In this document: piece after piece, positions 17,810 to 26,109 of the stretch
Layout: each line of letters starts with the position of its first letter
Position numbering within the stretch: position 1 is the first letter of the stretch
DNA from: JAICMB01 sp963838885
GTDB taxonomy: Bacteria; Acidobacteriota; Terriglobia; Bryobacterales; Bryobacteraceae
Reading direction: 5' to 3'
Length of the DNA stretch: 64,000 bases
Assembly (NCBI GenBank): GCA_963838885.1
Contig: CAWITB010000021.1
Span: 1-64,000 of the forward strand
Made by a program: the position numbers and the translations under genes
The notes under the pieces: generated by a model
What the model was told of the DNA's origin: nothing
The model's input: only the letters and a program-made list of their open reading frames with translations
The model's database searches: none

Positions 17810-18733
17810 ATGCGAGACGTCATAATCATCGGCTCCGGCTGCGCCGGAAACACGGCGGCGATTTATACGGCGCGCGCCAATCTCAAGCCATTGGTTGTGG
17901 GGGGTAAAGAGCCCGGGGGACAGCTCTCGCTGACCACGCTGGTCGAAAATTTTCCCGGCTTCGTCGAGGGAATAGACGGGCCGCTGCTGGTTGAAAATAT
18001 GAAACAGCAGGCCATCGGCTTTGGGGCCGAGTATGTGCATGGACAGGTGGTCGAAGCGGATCTTTCAGCGCGGCCGTTTCGTTTGCGGATCGATCACGAG
18101 TGGTTCGCGACGCGCACGTTGATCGTGGCATCGGGGGCTTCGGCGCGATGGCTCAACCTGCCGAACGAGCAGCGGCTGATCGGGCACGGGGTCAGCTCCT
18201 GCGCCACGTGCGATGGTTTTTTCTATCGCGGCAAGCGGATCATGGTGGTGGGCGGCGGCGACTCCGCGATGGAGGAAGCGAATTTCCTGACGCGTTTCGG
18301 CGAGACGGTGACGCTGGTGCACCGGCGGGAGCAGTTTCGCGCTTCGAAGATTATGCTGGAGCGGGTGCGGGCCAATCCCAAGATTCGCATCTTGACGGGC
18401 ACGGTGGTCGAAGACATTTACGAGCCCGCGGAACACACCGTGACGGGCGTGAAGCTGCGCAATCTGAAGAGCAATGAGGTGTGGGAGGAGCCGGTGGACG
18501 GCTTCTTCGTGGCGATCGGCCATATTCCCAACACGGCTGCGTTTATCGGGCAAATCGAGCTGGACGTGGACGGCTACATCGTTTCGCACGGCGGCGCGCG
18601 CACCAGCGTGAAGGGCGTATTCCATGCGGGCGACGTGCAGGACAGGACCTACCGGCAGGCGGTGACGGCGGCGGGGGCGGGGTGCATGGCGGCCATCGAG
18701 GTGGAACGCTTTCTTGAGGCCGAAGGCCACTGA
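17810..18733 (+). CDS. trxB: Thioredoxin-disulfide reductase
   Basis: A 307-residue flavoenzyme reducing thioredoxin with NADPH. The FAD-binding motif is GSGCAG at 8-13, with Cys where most homologues have Pro. The redox-active pair is CATC (Cys131 and Cys134). The NADPH motif VGGGDSAMEEA and the terminal FAD motif GVFHAGDVQD with the expected RQAVTAAGAGC are present. The stop lies 20 bases inside the next gene, an MFS transporter, so coexpression is likely. Confidence 0.93.
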   Translation: MRDVIIIGSGCAGNTAAIYTARANLKPLVVGGKEPGGQLSLTTLVENFPGFVEGIDGPLLVENMKQQAIGFGAEYVHGQVVEADLSARPFRLRIDHEWFATRTLIVASGASARWLNLPNEQRLIGHGVSSCATCDGFFYRGKRIMVVGGGDSAMEEANFLTRFGETVTLVHRREQFRASKIMLERVRANPKIRILTGTVVEDIYEPAEHTVTGVKLRNLKSNEVWEEPVDGFFVAIGHIPNTAAFIGQIELDVDGYIVSHGGARTSVKGVFHAGDVQDRTYRQAVTAAGAGCMAAIEVERFLEAEGH

Positions 18734-19949
18734 AGAACAGGATCGCCGGGCGCGCTGGACGGCGCTGTGGGCGGCGATGTTCGGCTACATGCTGGACGCG
18801 CTCGACGTATTGCTGTATGTCTTCGCGGTACAGACGCTGCGGGCGGAATTTCACTGGTCGAACAAGACCGCGGGTCTGATCGGCTCGGCGACGCTGGTTG
18901 CTTCGGCGCTCGGCGGCATCGCGGCGGGAGTGTTGGCGGATCGCATCGGACGGCGGCGCACGCTGATCTACACGATCCTGATTTATTCTTTCGCCTCGGC
19001 GGGATCGGCGACCGCGACGGGGGTGGCGAGCCTGCTTTTCTGGCGGGCGCTGGTGGGACTGGGTTTGGGCGGGGAGTGGTCGGCGGGGGCGGTATTGGTA
19101 GCGGAAAGCTGGCCCGCGCGGCATCGCGCCAAGGCGCTGGGCTTGATGCAATCGGGGTGGGCGCTGGGGTACATGTTGGCGGCGGTGGTGGCGGGCGTGG
19201 TGCTGCCGCGATTCGGTTGGCGTTGGCTTTTTCTGGCGGGGATTTTGCCGGCGCTGCTGACGTTGTGGATCCAGCGCAAAGTGGTAGAGCCTCCGATTTG
19301 GGCGGCGCGAAAACGCGAGAGGGCTCCGCTGATGGCGCTGTTTCGTCCCCCGCTGGGGCGCGTGACTCTGCTCGGGAGCGCTTTGGCGACGGCGGTGCTG
19401 TTCGCTTATTGGGGCGTCTTCACGTGGCTTCCGGCGTTTCTGTCGGCGCCGGTGGCGCAAGGCGGCGCGGGATTGACGATCGCGCGCACGAGCGTATTTA
19501 TTTTCGTGATGCAGACGGGAACTTTTCTGGGGTACGTGAGTTTCGGCTGGCTGGCGGATCGATTCGGACGGCGGCCGGCTTTCTTCTGTTATGTAGTCAT
19601 CGCGGCGATTTTGACTCCCATTTATGGCCTGACGCCGCGCTGGGCGGGAGCTTCGGCGCAGGCATGGCTCCTAGGGCTAGGCCCGTTGCTGGGTTTTTTC
19701 GGGACGGGATTTTTCTCGCTGTTTGGAGCGGTGCTGGCGGAGTTGTATCCGACCCCGCTGCGCGCGACCGGGCAGGGGCTGGTCTACAATTTCGGGCGTG
19801 GATTGAGCGCGTTGGCGCCGTACGGGGTGGGAGCGGTGGCCGACGCTCGCGGGATCGGCGCGGGGCTGGCGCTGAATTCGGGATTTTTCCTGATTGGCGC
19901 GGCGCTGATTTTCACGCTGCCGGAGACGAAAGGGACGGAGCTGGCGTAG
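18714..19949 (+). CDS. MFS transporter, aromatic acid/sialic acid:H+ symporter-like
   Basis: A 411-residue permease with twelve predicted TM segments. The MFS signature between TM2 and TM3 is GVLADRIGRRRTL, repeated in the second half as GWLADRFGRRPAFF. FGYMLDALDVLLYVFAV in TM1 and RALVGLGLGGEWSAGAVLVAE in TM4 are typical of the AAHS/sialate subgroup of organic-anion symporters; the substrate is not determined. It starts at a TTG (18714) overlapping trxB by 20 bases. A tRNA-Pro gene follows 30 bases after its stop. Confidence 0.88.
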   Translation: MRPKATEEQDRRARWTALWAAMFGYMLDALDVLLYVFAVQTLRAEFHWSNKTAGLIGSATLVASALGGIAAGVLADRIGRRRTLIYTILIYSFASAGSATATGVASLLFWRALVGLGLGGEWSAGAVLVAESWPARHRAKALGLMQSGWALGYMLAAVVAGVVLPRFGWRWLFLAGILPALLTLWIQRKVVEPPIWAARKRERAPLMALFRPPLGRVTLLGSALATAVLFAYWGVFTWLPAFLSAPVAQGGAGLTIARTSVFIFVMQTGTFLGYVSFGWLADRFGRRPAFFCYVVIAAILTPIYGLTPRWAGASAQAWLLGLGPLLGFFGTGFFSLFGAVLAELYPTPLRATGQGLVYNFGRGLSALAPYGVGAVADARGIGAGLALNSGFFLIGAALIFTLPETKGTELA

Positions 19950-19979
19950 GGGCGTGATAGAGTGGGAGAGAAGACGCGC

Positions 19980-20056
19980 CGGGGCGTGGCTCAGCTTGGT
20001 AGAGCGCCTGGTTCGGGACCAGGAGGCCGGTGGTTCGAATCCACTCGCCCCGACCA
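19980..20056 (+). tRNA. tRNA-Pro (anticodon CGG)
   Basis: A full cloverleaf of 77 bases with encoded CCA. Acceptor CGGGGCG (19980-19986) pairs with CGCCCCG (20046-20052), then A and CCA. The anticodon stem CCTGG/CCAGG holds the loop TTCGGGA with anticodon CGG. The T-loop is TTCGAAT. A second copy of its anticodon-to-T-arm region lies at 20832. Confidence 0.95.
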
Positions 20057-20439
20057 CTTCTCTCAATAATTTACATGCGGCTGGCGCGACAACAGCCCTC
20101 TCAGAGATCTCTGGGCCGCGTTCCACGAAAGGACGCGCCGGAGAGATAGCTGAAAAAACCAAACGTCGCGTGGCCAAGGTATGGGTCCGTTATTTCCATC
20201 TGTGGTCGACAGACGCGAATGGCTGACGCGTGCGCACGAAAAAAAGACGCTCGGACCGGCTTCGACGCCAAAACCGAGGTACAGGAGAAGCTGACCGCGT
20301 ACATCGAAGAATACACCGGTAAGGTCATTAGACAAGGTGGTTCGATCACCACGTTACCGAACTGTGGAATGCCTTGCGAAGCATGTTCCTTCGGTCGTGG
20401 GAAGACTACCGCCCCAGAAGTAACGCTTACATCGCTGCA

Positions 20440-20614
20440 GTTGCTGCTTAACAAAATAGCGGAGGATGGCTATCGCAAATCCGCCATTCATAAAAGCACA
20501 CAGGCTCTGGCCCCCACGGGACAACTCGCCGGTTGACCGCTTAAACTCGACGGTCTCGGACTCTCCGGCAAGCGCCAGAGCGCGCCCAGGGCTTTCGTTC
20601 ATCTCTCGAACCAT
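20440..20614 (-). pseudogene. Schlafen/AlbA_2 domain stub
   Basis: Read from the ATG at 20614, MVREMNESPG leads into GESETVEFKRSTGELSRGGQ and LCAFMNGG. This is the recognisable start of the AlbA_2 (AAA_4, Schlafen-like) domain found in RecG-like mobile-element and defence proteins. After about 30 residues of the domain the similarity ends and no catalytic or winged-helix remainder is found. It lies in the scar between tRNA-Pro and its partial duplicate and is best read as a leftover of an excised or decayed element. Confidence 0.6.
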
Positions 20615-20831
20615 GATGCCGTGATTCGCACGCGAATCCGGAATGCGCACCACAATTTGCGGGAACCAAGGCCTTAAGAAAAGGGTGATCGTTCGGACGG
20701 CGAGCCGAACCTCCTGCGCGCGAGCCAGCAGATCAGCTTCGGTGCAAACTGCCCACCACAGGCGAATTTTAGTATTTAATTTGAATTTTACACGAAAATA
20801 TTTGCTGCTATTCAATGGGTTAACGAAAGCA

Positions 20832-20865
20832 GCCTGGTTCGGAACCAGGAGGCCGGCCGTTCGAC
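20832..20865 (+). repeat. Partial duplicate of tRNA-Pro (putative attachment-site remnant)
   Basis: Bases 20832-20856 match tRNA-Pro 20006-20030 at 24 of 25 positions (anticodon arm to variable loop), followed by a decayed T-arm (TTCGA). No acceptor stem or CCA is left, so it is not a functional tRNA. The arrangement fits an old integration at the tRNA anticodon arm with a displaced 3' copy. Confidence 0.7.
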
Positions 20866-20897
20866 CAAAATCTCTCCTCAAATTAGGTCTTGTGAAT

Positions 20898-21380
20898 TTA
20901 GGCCTGAGACGTGTTGCGCGATTCCGGCGCCGATTGTTTGAACGCAACGTGGGCCTGCATGCGTTCCGGCAGCGCAAAATGCGGCAGCGGCTTGCCCCCA
21001 TTTGCGTCCTTCCAAATCTCCGCGAAGGTATGATCGCCGGCGGCGAGAAATTTGTCGGCGTGAGCAGGATTAATCGCGAGACTCAATTTACAATGCGTGG
21101 CCCTCATTCACATTCGGATCGGCGAGCGCTATCACCGGACGAAAGCGCGCCAGCTTCGCGCGCTATCAGTCCCGCCTCTTCGAGCTGGGCGGCGACGTAT
21201 TCCGAAGCCTTGCGGAATCCTTCCGTGCCGGGGTGCGCGGCCTTCGACGGCATCGCTTGCGAGATCTTCGACATAGGATCACCAGCGGTTCGCTTGCGCA
21301 GTGAAATCGACCGCCGCATGGGCTAAGGAACTCGCGGCGAGCAAGATCGCGATGAAACATTTCCGTCGATTTCCGTTCAT
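20898..21380 (-). pseudogene. M28-family peptidase, truncated and frameshifted remnant
   Basis: From ATG 21380 the frame gives a signal peptide (CFIAILLAASSLAHAAVDF) and then stops. The next segment in another frame reads YVEDLASDAVEGR, and a third gives GTEGFRKASEYVAAQLEEAGL. Further on, LAINPAHADKFLAAGDHTFAEI and GKPLPHFALPERMQAHVAF continue the same protein type. These are landmarks of secreted M28 aminopeptidases with a PA-domain insert. The metal-binding catalytic half is absent: similarity ends at 20898, about 30 bases from the tRNA-Pro duplicate, so the deletion and the integration scar share one boundary. Confidence 0.75.
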
Positions 21381-21427
21381 CTCCGGCTTATTGTAGCCCG
21401 GCGCGGCGCCGCTATAATCGGATTGTC

Positions 21428-23257
21428 ATGAATCGCAAGCTGTTCATTCTGACGTTTTGCGTGGCTTGCGCCTGTTCCGGCCAGCGTAAAGAGTACGAGA
21501 GGCCGGTGCGGCAGGCGGCGCGCGGAACGCATGGGGCCGTAGCCGCCGGATCGGAATTCGCCACCGAGGCCGGCATGAGGATGTACTATCGCGGCGGTAA
21601 CGCGGTGGATGCCGCGATGGCGACCATGTTCGCGGCCTGCGTCACGGAGTTCTCGCATTTTGGAATGGGAGGCGAGGCCCCGATTCTTGTACGCACTAAA
21701 GCCGGTAAAGTATGGGCCATCGCCGGCGTCGGGACAATGCCGAAGCTTGCGACCGCGCGTTTCTTTCAAACGCGCAAAATGGAACCCGGCGAAATCTTGA
21801 GCATGGAGCCGGGCGGCATGAAGGGAATTATTCCCGTAGCGGGGATCATGCCCGCGCTGGTTCCTGGGATGGTCGCCTCCGGCCTGGTGACGCTGCGCGA
21901 TTTTGGGACGAAGTCGTTCGCCGAAATCGCCGAATCCGCCGTAGAACTCGCGGACGGGTTCCCAATCGATGAAATGCGCTCCGGCTCGATCGCCCGTTCG
22001 CGCCGCTTCTTCGAGCGCTGGCCCGATTCGAAGCGCGTTTTTCTTCCCGGCGGACGCGTGCCGATGCCCGGCGAGATCTTCCGCCAACCCGATCTGGCGC
22101 GCACGCTGCGCGGCATGATCGAAGCCGAAAAGAAGGCGCTGGCGGCCGGCAAAAACCGGGCCGAAGCGATTGACGCCGTGGCGGATTATTTTTACCGCGG
22201 CGAGATCGCGCATAAAATCGACGCCTTTATGAAGGCCAATAACGGTCTGCTGCGCTACGACGACATGGCCGCGTTTCGCCTCAAACCGGAAGAGCCGGTA
22301 TCGACCACGTATCGCGGTTATCGCGTTTACAAGCCCGGTTTTTGGAGCCAGGGGCCGGCCATGATCGAGGCCCTCAACATTATCGAAGGCTTCGATCTGC
22401 GCGCCATGGGCTGGAACAGCGCCGACTACATCCATAACGAAGTCGAAGCTCTCAAGCTCGCCTATGCGGATCGCGACACCTATTATGGCGACCCCAAGTT
22501 CAACAACATTCCGGAGCAGACGCTGCTCTCGAAGTCGTATGCCGCCGAGCGCCGTAAACAGATCGGGCCCAAAGCGTCGCTCGACTTCGAGCCCGGCGTT
22601 ATCAAGGGAAAGAAAGGCATCCATCCGTCCGAGCTGGACGTCCAGCAGGTGCGCATCGACGATGAGCTAATGGCTCGCGATACTACCTGCGTGGACGCCA
22701 TCGATAAAGACGGCGTTATGGTTTCGATCACGCCCTCCGGCGCCTGGCTGCCATCCGTGATCGCCGGCGACACGGGCATTCCGCTCACCGAGCGCGCCCA
22801 AAGCTTCTTGCTCGTGGACGGTTCTCCCAACGAGCTCGCCGGGGGAAAGCGTCCGCGGGTGACGCTCAGCCCGACGCTGGTTACCGAAGCGGATGGCCGC
22901 CCCGCACTGGCTCTTTCCACTCCCGGCGGCGACAACCAGGACCAGAGCCTGTTACAGGTGATGCTCGACACCCTCGAATTCGGCATGAACGCGCAGGCCG
23001 CCGTCGAAGCTCCGCGCTACCAAACGCGGCACCTGATCTCGAGTTTCGATAACCATGCCTGGAATCGCGGCGACCTCTTGCTCGACGAGCGCATTCCCAT
23101 GCAGGTTTTCACCGAGCTGGTCGAAAAAGGCCACAAGGTCTCGACCCGATCGCGCTGGGCCAGCGGCGCCGCTCCCGTTATGGTCCGCATCATGCCCGAC
23201 GGCGTGATCGAAGCGGGCGCCGATCCTTACGGCTACCGCGTCGCGCACGCGTATTAA
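21428..23257 (+). CDS. ggt: Gamma-glutamyltransferase family protein (divergent)
   Basis: A 609-residue Ntn-hydrolase family protein with an N-terminal lipoprotein-type or signal sequence (FCVACACSGQ). The large-subunit part has GGNAVDAAMA and GMGGEAPIL. The predicted self-cleavage and nucleophile region is ARDTTCVDAIDKDG, where the classical motif is TTHxSVVD. The later oxyanion loop of classical enzymes is replaced by LSTPGGDNQDQS. It is therefore a divergent member, perhaps acting on other gamma-glutamyl or acyl compounds; the second copy at 35737 is classical. The start ATG 21428 follows the M28 remnant, and the next gene begins on the base after its stop. Confidence 0.85.
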   Translation: MNRKLFILTFCVACACSGQRKEYERPVRQAARGTHGAVAAGSEFATEAGMRMYYRGGNAVDAAMATMFAACVTEFSHFGMGGEAPILVRTKAGKVWAIAGVGTMPKLATARFFQTRKMEPGEILSMEPGGMKGIIPVAGIMPALVPGMVASGLVTLRDFGTKSFAEIAESAVELADGFPIDEMRSGSIARSRRFFERWPDSKRVFLPGGRVPMPGEIFRQPDLARTLRGMIEAEKKALAAGKNRAEAIDAVADYFYRGEIAHKIDAFMKANNGLLRYDDMAAFRLKPEEPVSTTYRGYRVYKPGFWSQGPAMIEALNIIEGFDLRAMGWNSADYIHNEVEALKLAYADRDTYYGDPKFNNIPEQTLLSKSYAAERRKQIGPKASLDFEPGVIKGKKGIHPSELDVQQVRIDDELMARDTTCVDAIDKDGVMVSITPSGAWLPSVIAGDTGIPLTERAQSFLLVDGSPNELAGGKRPRVTLSPTLVTEADGRPALALSTPGGDNQDQSLLQVMLDTLEFGMNAQAAVEAPRYQTRHLISSFDNHAWNRGDLLLDERIPMQVFTELVEKGHKVSTRSRWASGAAPVMVRIMPDGVIEAGADPYGYRVAHAY

Positions 23258-24238
23258 GTGGACAGCCTCCCGCTTTTCCCCGAAGCGGACCGGGAGGACA
23301 AGCTGCCTTCGTTCGACCGCCACCTCTTGAAGCGGAGGCTCGACGAACTGGCGCGCCAGCGCATCTTCATCGGCGCCAGTTCCTGGAAATACGAAGGCTG
23401 GCTGGGCCAGATCTATACGCCCGAACGTTATTACTGGCGCGGCCGCTTTTCCTCCAAGCGCTTCGAACAGGAGTGCCTCGCGGAGTACGCCGAAACGTTC
23501 CCGATCGTGTGCGGCGACTTCTCGTTTTATCAGTTCCCAATAGCGGCATTCTGGGAGAAGCTTTTCGCCTCTGCCTCACCCACATTGCAATACGCCTTCA
23601 AGGTTCCGGAGGAGATTACGGTCAGAAGCTTTCCCGCGCACGCCCGCTACGGACCCCGCGCCGGTCAGGACAATCCCTCGTTTCTAAATGCGGCGATCTT
23701 CGACGCGCAGTTTCTCGATCTGCTGCGGCCCTTTCGGGATCGCGTCGCCGTCCTCATCGTCGAATTCGGAACTTTCCCGAAGTGGTGTTATCGCGAGCCC
23801 TGGCAATTTGTCGAGGCGCTCGACATTTTCCTCGAAGGCTTGCCAGGGGACTTCCGCTACGCCGTGGAAATCAGGAACGAAGAGTTTCTGGCGCCCGAGT
23901 ATTTCGCCTGCCTGCGCGAGCACGGCGCCGCGCACGTCTTCAACGCTTGGACGCGCATGCCCAAGTTGCGGCATCAGATCGCCATTCCAGGGGCCTTCAC
24001 GACGCAGTTCACGGTGCTGCGGGCGCTCCTTCGCCGTGGCCGTGCTTACGAGCAGGCGGTCGCGCAATTCTCCCCTTATAACGAATTGCGCGACCCCAGC
24101 CTGTCCACTCGTGAAGCTATGCGCGCGGTGATCTCCCGCGCCCGCGACCGCAACGAACCGGCCTACATCTTCGTGAATAATCGCCTGGAAGGCAACGCCC
24201 CGCGCAGTATCGAGGCGGTTCTGAGCGATCCCGGCTAA
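23258..24238 (+). CDS. DUF72 (YecE-like) protein
   Basis: A 326-residue TIM-barrel-like protein of the DUF72 family. Diagnostic segments are FIGASSWKYEGWLGQIYTPE, an aromatic-rich FYQFP stretch, and YAVEIRNEEFL. The biochemical role of the family is unknown. It starts with GTG at the base following the ggt stop, so it is probably cotranscribed with ggt. The length is somewhat greater than the usual 240-300 residues owing to an N-terminal extension. Confidence 0.85.
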   Translation: MDSLPLFPEADREDKLPSFDRHLLKRRLDELARQRIFIGASSWKYEGWLGQIYTPERYYWRGRFSSKRFEQECLAEYAETFPIVCGDFSFYQFPIAAFWEKLFASASPTLQYAFKVPEEITVRSFPAHARYGPRAGQDNPSFLNAAIFDAQFLDLLRPFRDRVAVLIVEFGTFPKWCYREPWQFVEALDIFLEGLPGDFRYAVEIRNEEFLAPEYFACLREHGAAHVFNAWTRMPKLRHQIAIPGAFTTQFTVLRALLRRGRAYEQAVAQFSPYNELRDPSLSTREAMRAVISRARDRNEPAYIFVNNRLEGNAPRSIEAVLSDPG

Positions 24239-24334
24239 ATTGCGAAACATTCCTCCCGCGCGCTTGTCCTACGTAGTGGCCGAGGCGGCGCTTGAAACGC
24301 GCTACCGCGCCGATTGCAGGACTGGGAGGTGAAC

Positions 24335-25090
24335 ATGACTTGTAGAGAACTGATGACGCCCAATCCCTCGTATTGCGTGCCTCGCGATACGGTGGTTAGC
24401 GCCGCCATGATCATGAAGAGCCAGGATGTTGGCTCAATACCGGTCGTTTCCGACCGCGATTCCCGGCGCGTGATCGGAATCATTACGGACCGCGACATCG
24501 CCATGCGGGTTGTCGCCGAGCAGCGCGAATATTACGCCACTCACGTGGAAGATGTGATGTCGAAAGACGTCGTCACCTGCCAATCCGACGACGATTACGA
24601 TGAAGTGCTCGCGGCCATGAAGCAGCATCAGATCCGGCGGGTTCCCGTCGTCGATTCGGAAAAGCGTTTGGCCGGCATCGTGGCGCAGGCCGACGTCGCC
24701 CGCGACGCGTCCGATTACAAACAGGTCGGCCAAGCGGTGAAGCAAATTTCGCAGCCGGGTTCTTCGGAGGGCCGCAACGCCGGAGGCGGGTTCACAAAGA
24801 CCGGTCTGCTGGTAGCCGGAGGGCTGGGTCTGGGAGCGGGATTGATTTACCTGCTCGACCCGCGTTGGGCCCGCGGCGCGCGCCAATCCGTAAACGACGC
24901 CGCATCGAAGGTCCGCGATTCGGTGACGAATGCTGCCGATAGTGTCCGCGAATCGGTGGCCAATGCCGCCGACAGCGTCCGCGAATCGGTCACCGGCGCT
25001 GCGGATTCTCTGCGCGAAACTGCCAACCGGGTGACTGGATCGAACGCTGAGCAGCAGCCCGATCGATCTACAGAGACCGTAAACCGCTAA
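24335..25090 (+). CDS. CBS-domain pair protein with single TM helix and amphipathic repeat tail
   Basis: About 251 residues. Two CBS motifs (residues 1 to about 120) are seen in MTPNPSYCVPRDTVVSAAMIM ... VIGIITDRDIAMR and VMSKDVVTC ... LAGIVAQADVAR; such pairs bind adenosine nucleotides. A glycine-rich TM segment follows (TGLLVAGGLGLGAGLIYLL). Then comes a YtxH/LEA-like tail with an 11-residue repeat (DSVxESVxNAA) in about four copies, coded by a 33-base DNA repeat at roughly 24919-25020. ATG 24335 is preceded by GGGAGGTGA. Two hairpins follow the stop. A membrane-linked stress sensor is plausible (inference). Confidence 0.85.
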   Translation: MTCRELMTPNPSYCVPRDTVVSAAMIMKSQDVGSIPVVSDRDSRRVIGIITDRDIAMRVVAEQREYYATHVEDVMSKDVVTCQSDDDYDEVLAAMKQHQIRRVPVVDSEKRLAGIVAQADVARDASDYKQVGQAVKQISQPGSSEGRNAGGGFTKTGLLVAGGLGLGAGLIYLLDPRWARGARQSVNDAASKVRDSVTNAADSVRESVANAADSVRESVTGAADSLRETANRVTGSNAEQQPDRSTETVNR

Positions 25091-25703
25091 GAAATGCGAT
25101 GTAGCGGTCTGCCGAGCGGCGGACCGCTTCTTTGCCGTCCTTCGCGACGGTTTTTCAGAAAAGCTCCGTAATCCTTTCGAACGCGAATGGCTCAATCGCT
25201 GCTTACCAGCCTTTCGACAGCCGCCACGCTCAGTGGGATGTAGTTCGAACAGCTGTACATAAAAATAACCCAGCGCCGGCCGCACGACATAATGTCGCCC
25301 GAAAGCGCGCCCGTAGCATCCATCGCCGCGGGCCAATGCAACATCGTTCCGCCGCGAAATGGCCGCCGCCGCGAATTAGCTTCAGGCCGCCAAACAAATT
25401 GTGGGTCTCGCCGTCCCAGAATCGAATGGCACATCACCCATTGCCGGTCCGCCTCGTGAAGATAGATTGGAGCATCGCGAAACGCACGGCTCCATTCCAC
25501 CATCGTGGTGTAGTAATGCGGATGGGAGATCGCGATAGCCCCGCAATGCATCGAGCTCCCGCACGCGGCGGACGAATCGCTCCATCACGCAGCCGCGCGC
25601 CGCTTCCGAAATTGCCGGGCCGGACCGGATTCGCGTCCTCAACGGCATCGTGCGATTTAGCGCAAAGAAACCGCCCGGATTTTTTGCCTGGCATGTAGGC
25701 CAC
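25090..25703 (-). pseudogene. MBL-fold metallohydrolase remnant
   Basis: The central frame (25192-25551) reads AIAISHPHYYTTMVEWSRAF, IYLHEADRQWVM, FRGGTMLHWPA, ALSGDIM and FMYSCSNYIPL, a known MBL-fold hydrolase type with the zinc motif HPHY. Upstream pieces appear in other frames (FVRRVRELDALRG, SRFLCA-like). The C-terminal part EPFAFERITELF is followed by an in-frame TGA and then KTVAKDGKEAVRRSADRYIAFLSG. At least two frameshifts and a stop codon show decay. Its 3' end shares sequence with the terminator hairpins of the convergent CBS gene. Confidence 0.75.
25104..25155 (+). terminator. Tandem rho-independent terminator hairpins after the CBS gene
   Basis: The first hairpin has a 10-base-pair stem 25104-25113 / 25118-25127 with loop GAGC and then TTCTTT. 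The second is CCGTC (25135-25139) paired with GACGG (25146-25150) and followed by TTTTT. Both lie just after the CBS stop at 25090. Confidence 0.6.
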
Positions 25704-26109
25704 CGACTCAGGTATCCCGAGCGACTACTCGAGATGCGGTTCCGAAGCAGCGTCCGTGGGCGCCCGGAGACATCAACGCGCGCGTGAGCAAACGCAGGAT
25801 GGCGAGTCTGCGCGGCTACAGCCGCCCGGCGCAGCCGCAGCCTTTAGTGCTCAGGACGAGAAGGGGTCGGCTTCTCTCAGCCGGTTGGGGCCGGTGATTG
25901 GCGCGCCTGTTTGGCCGTGGCAAGATTGCGGGCGAGAATACGTTTCATCCGGCAACGGTGTTTTGGCGGCACGAATTCCGGTTACCACCGCTGAAGGCGA
26001 GAGAACCTCCATGGTGCCATGTCACGGAGTCTCATGACGGAGTGCAGCGGCGTTGCCACCCGTTCAAGAGTTCGCGGATCAAAGCCCGGCACGTGGTGTT
26101 GGAAGTCAG
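25704..26109. other. No recognisable gene
   Basis: About 400 bases between the MBL remnant and the SagB-type gene. A 71-codon plus-strand ORF (25898-26113) has no recognisable motif and no good ribosome-binding site. No repeats, tRNA or clear hairpins were seen. It may be further decayed sequence. Confidence 0.5.

Noticed and set aside
18543..19460. 305-codon minus-strand ORF over trxB and the MFS gene
   Set aside because: Arg/Pro/Gln-rich shadow; both plus-strand genes have full sets of motifs.
20219..20536. 105-codon plus-strand ORF in the tRNA-Pro scar
   Set aside because: No recognisable motif and no ribosome-binding site; the opposite strand carries the AlbA_2 stub.
20832..20865. Second tRNA-Pro gene
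   Set aside because: Only the anticodon arm and part of the T-arm are present; no acceptor stem.
21377..22624. 415-codon minus-strand ORF over ggt
   Set aside because: Antisense shadow without motifs; ggt is certain on the plus strand.
24919..25020. CRISPR-like short repeats
   Set aside because: The 33-base repeats are contiguous and code the DSVxESVxNAA tail of the CBS protein; there are no spacers.
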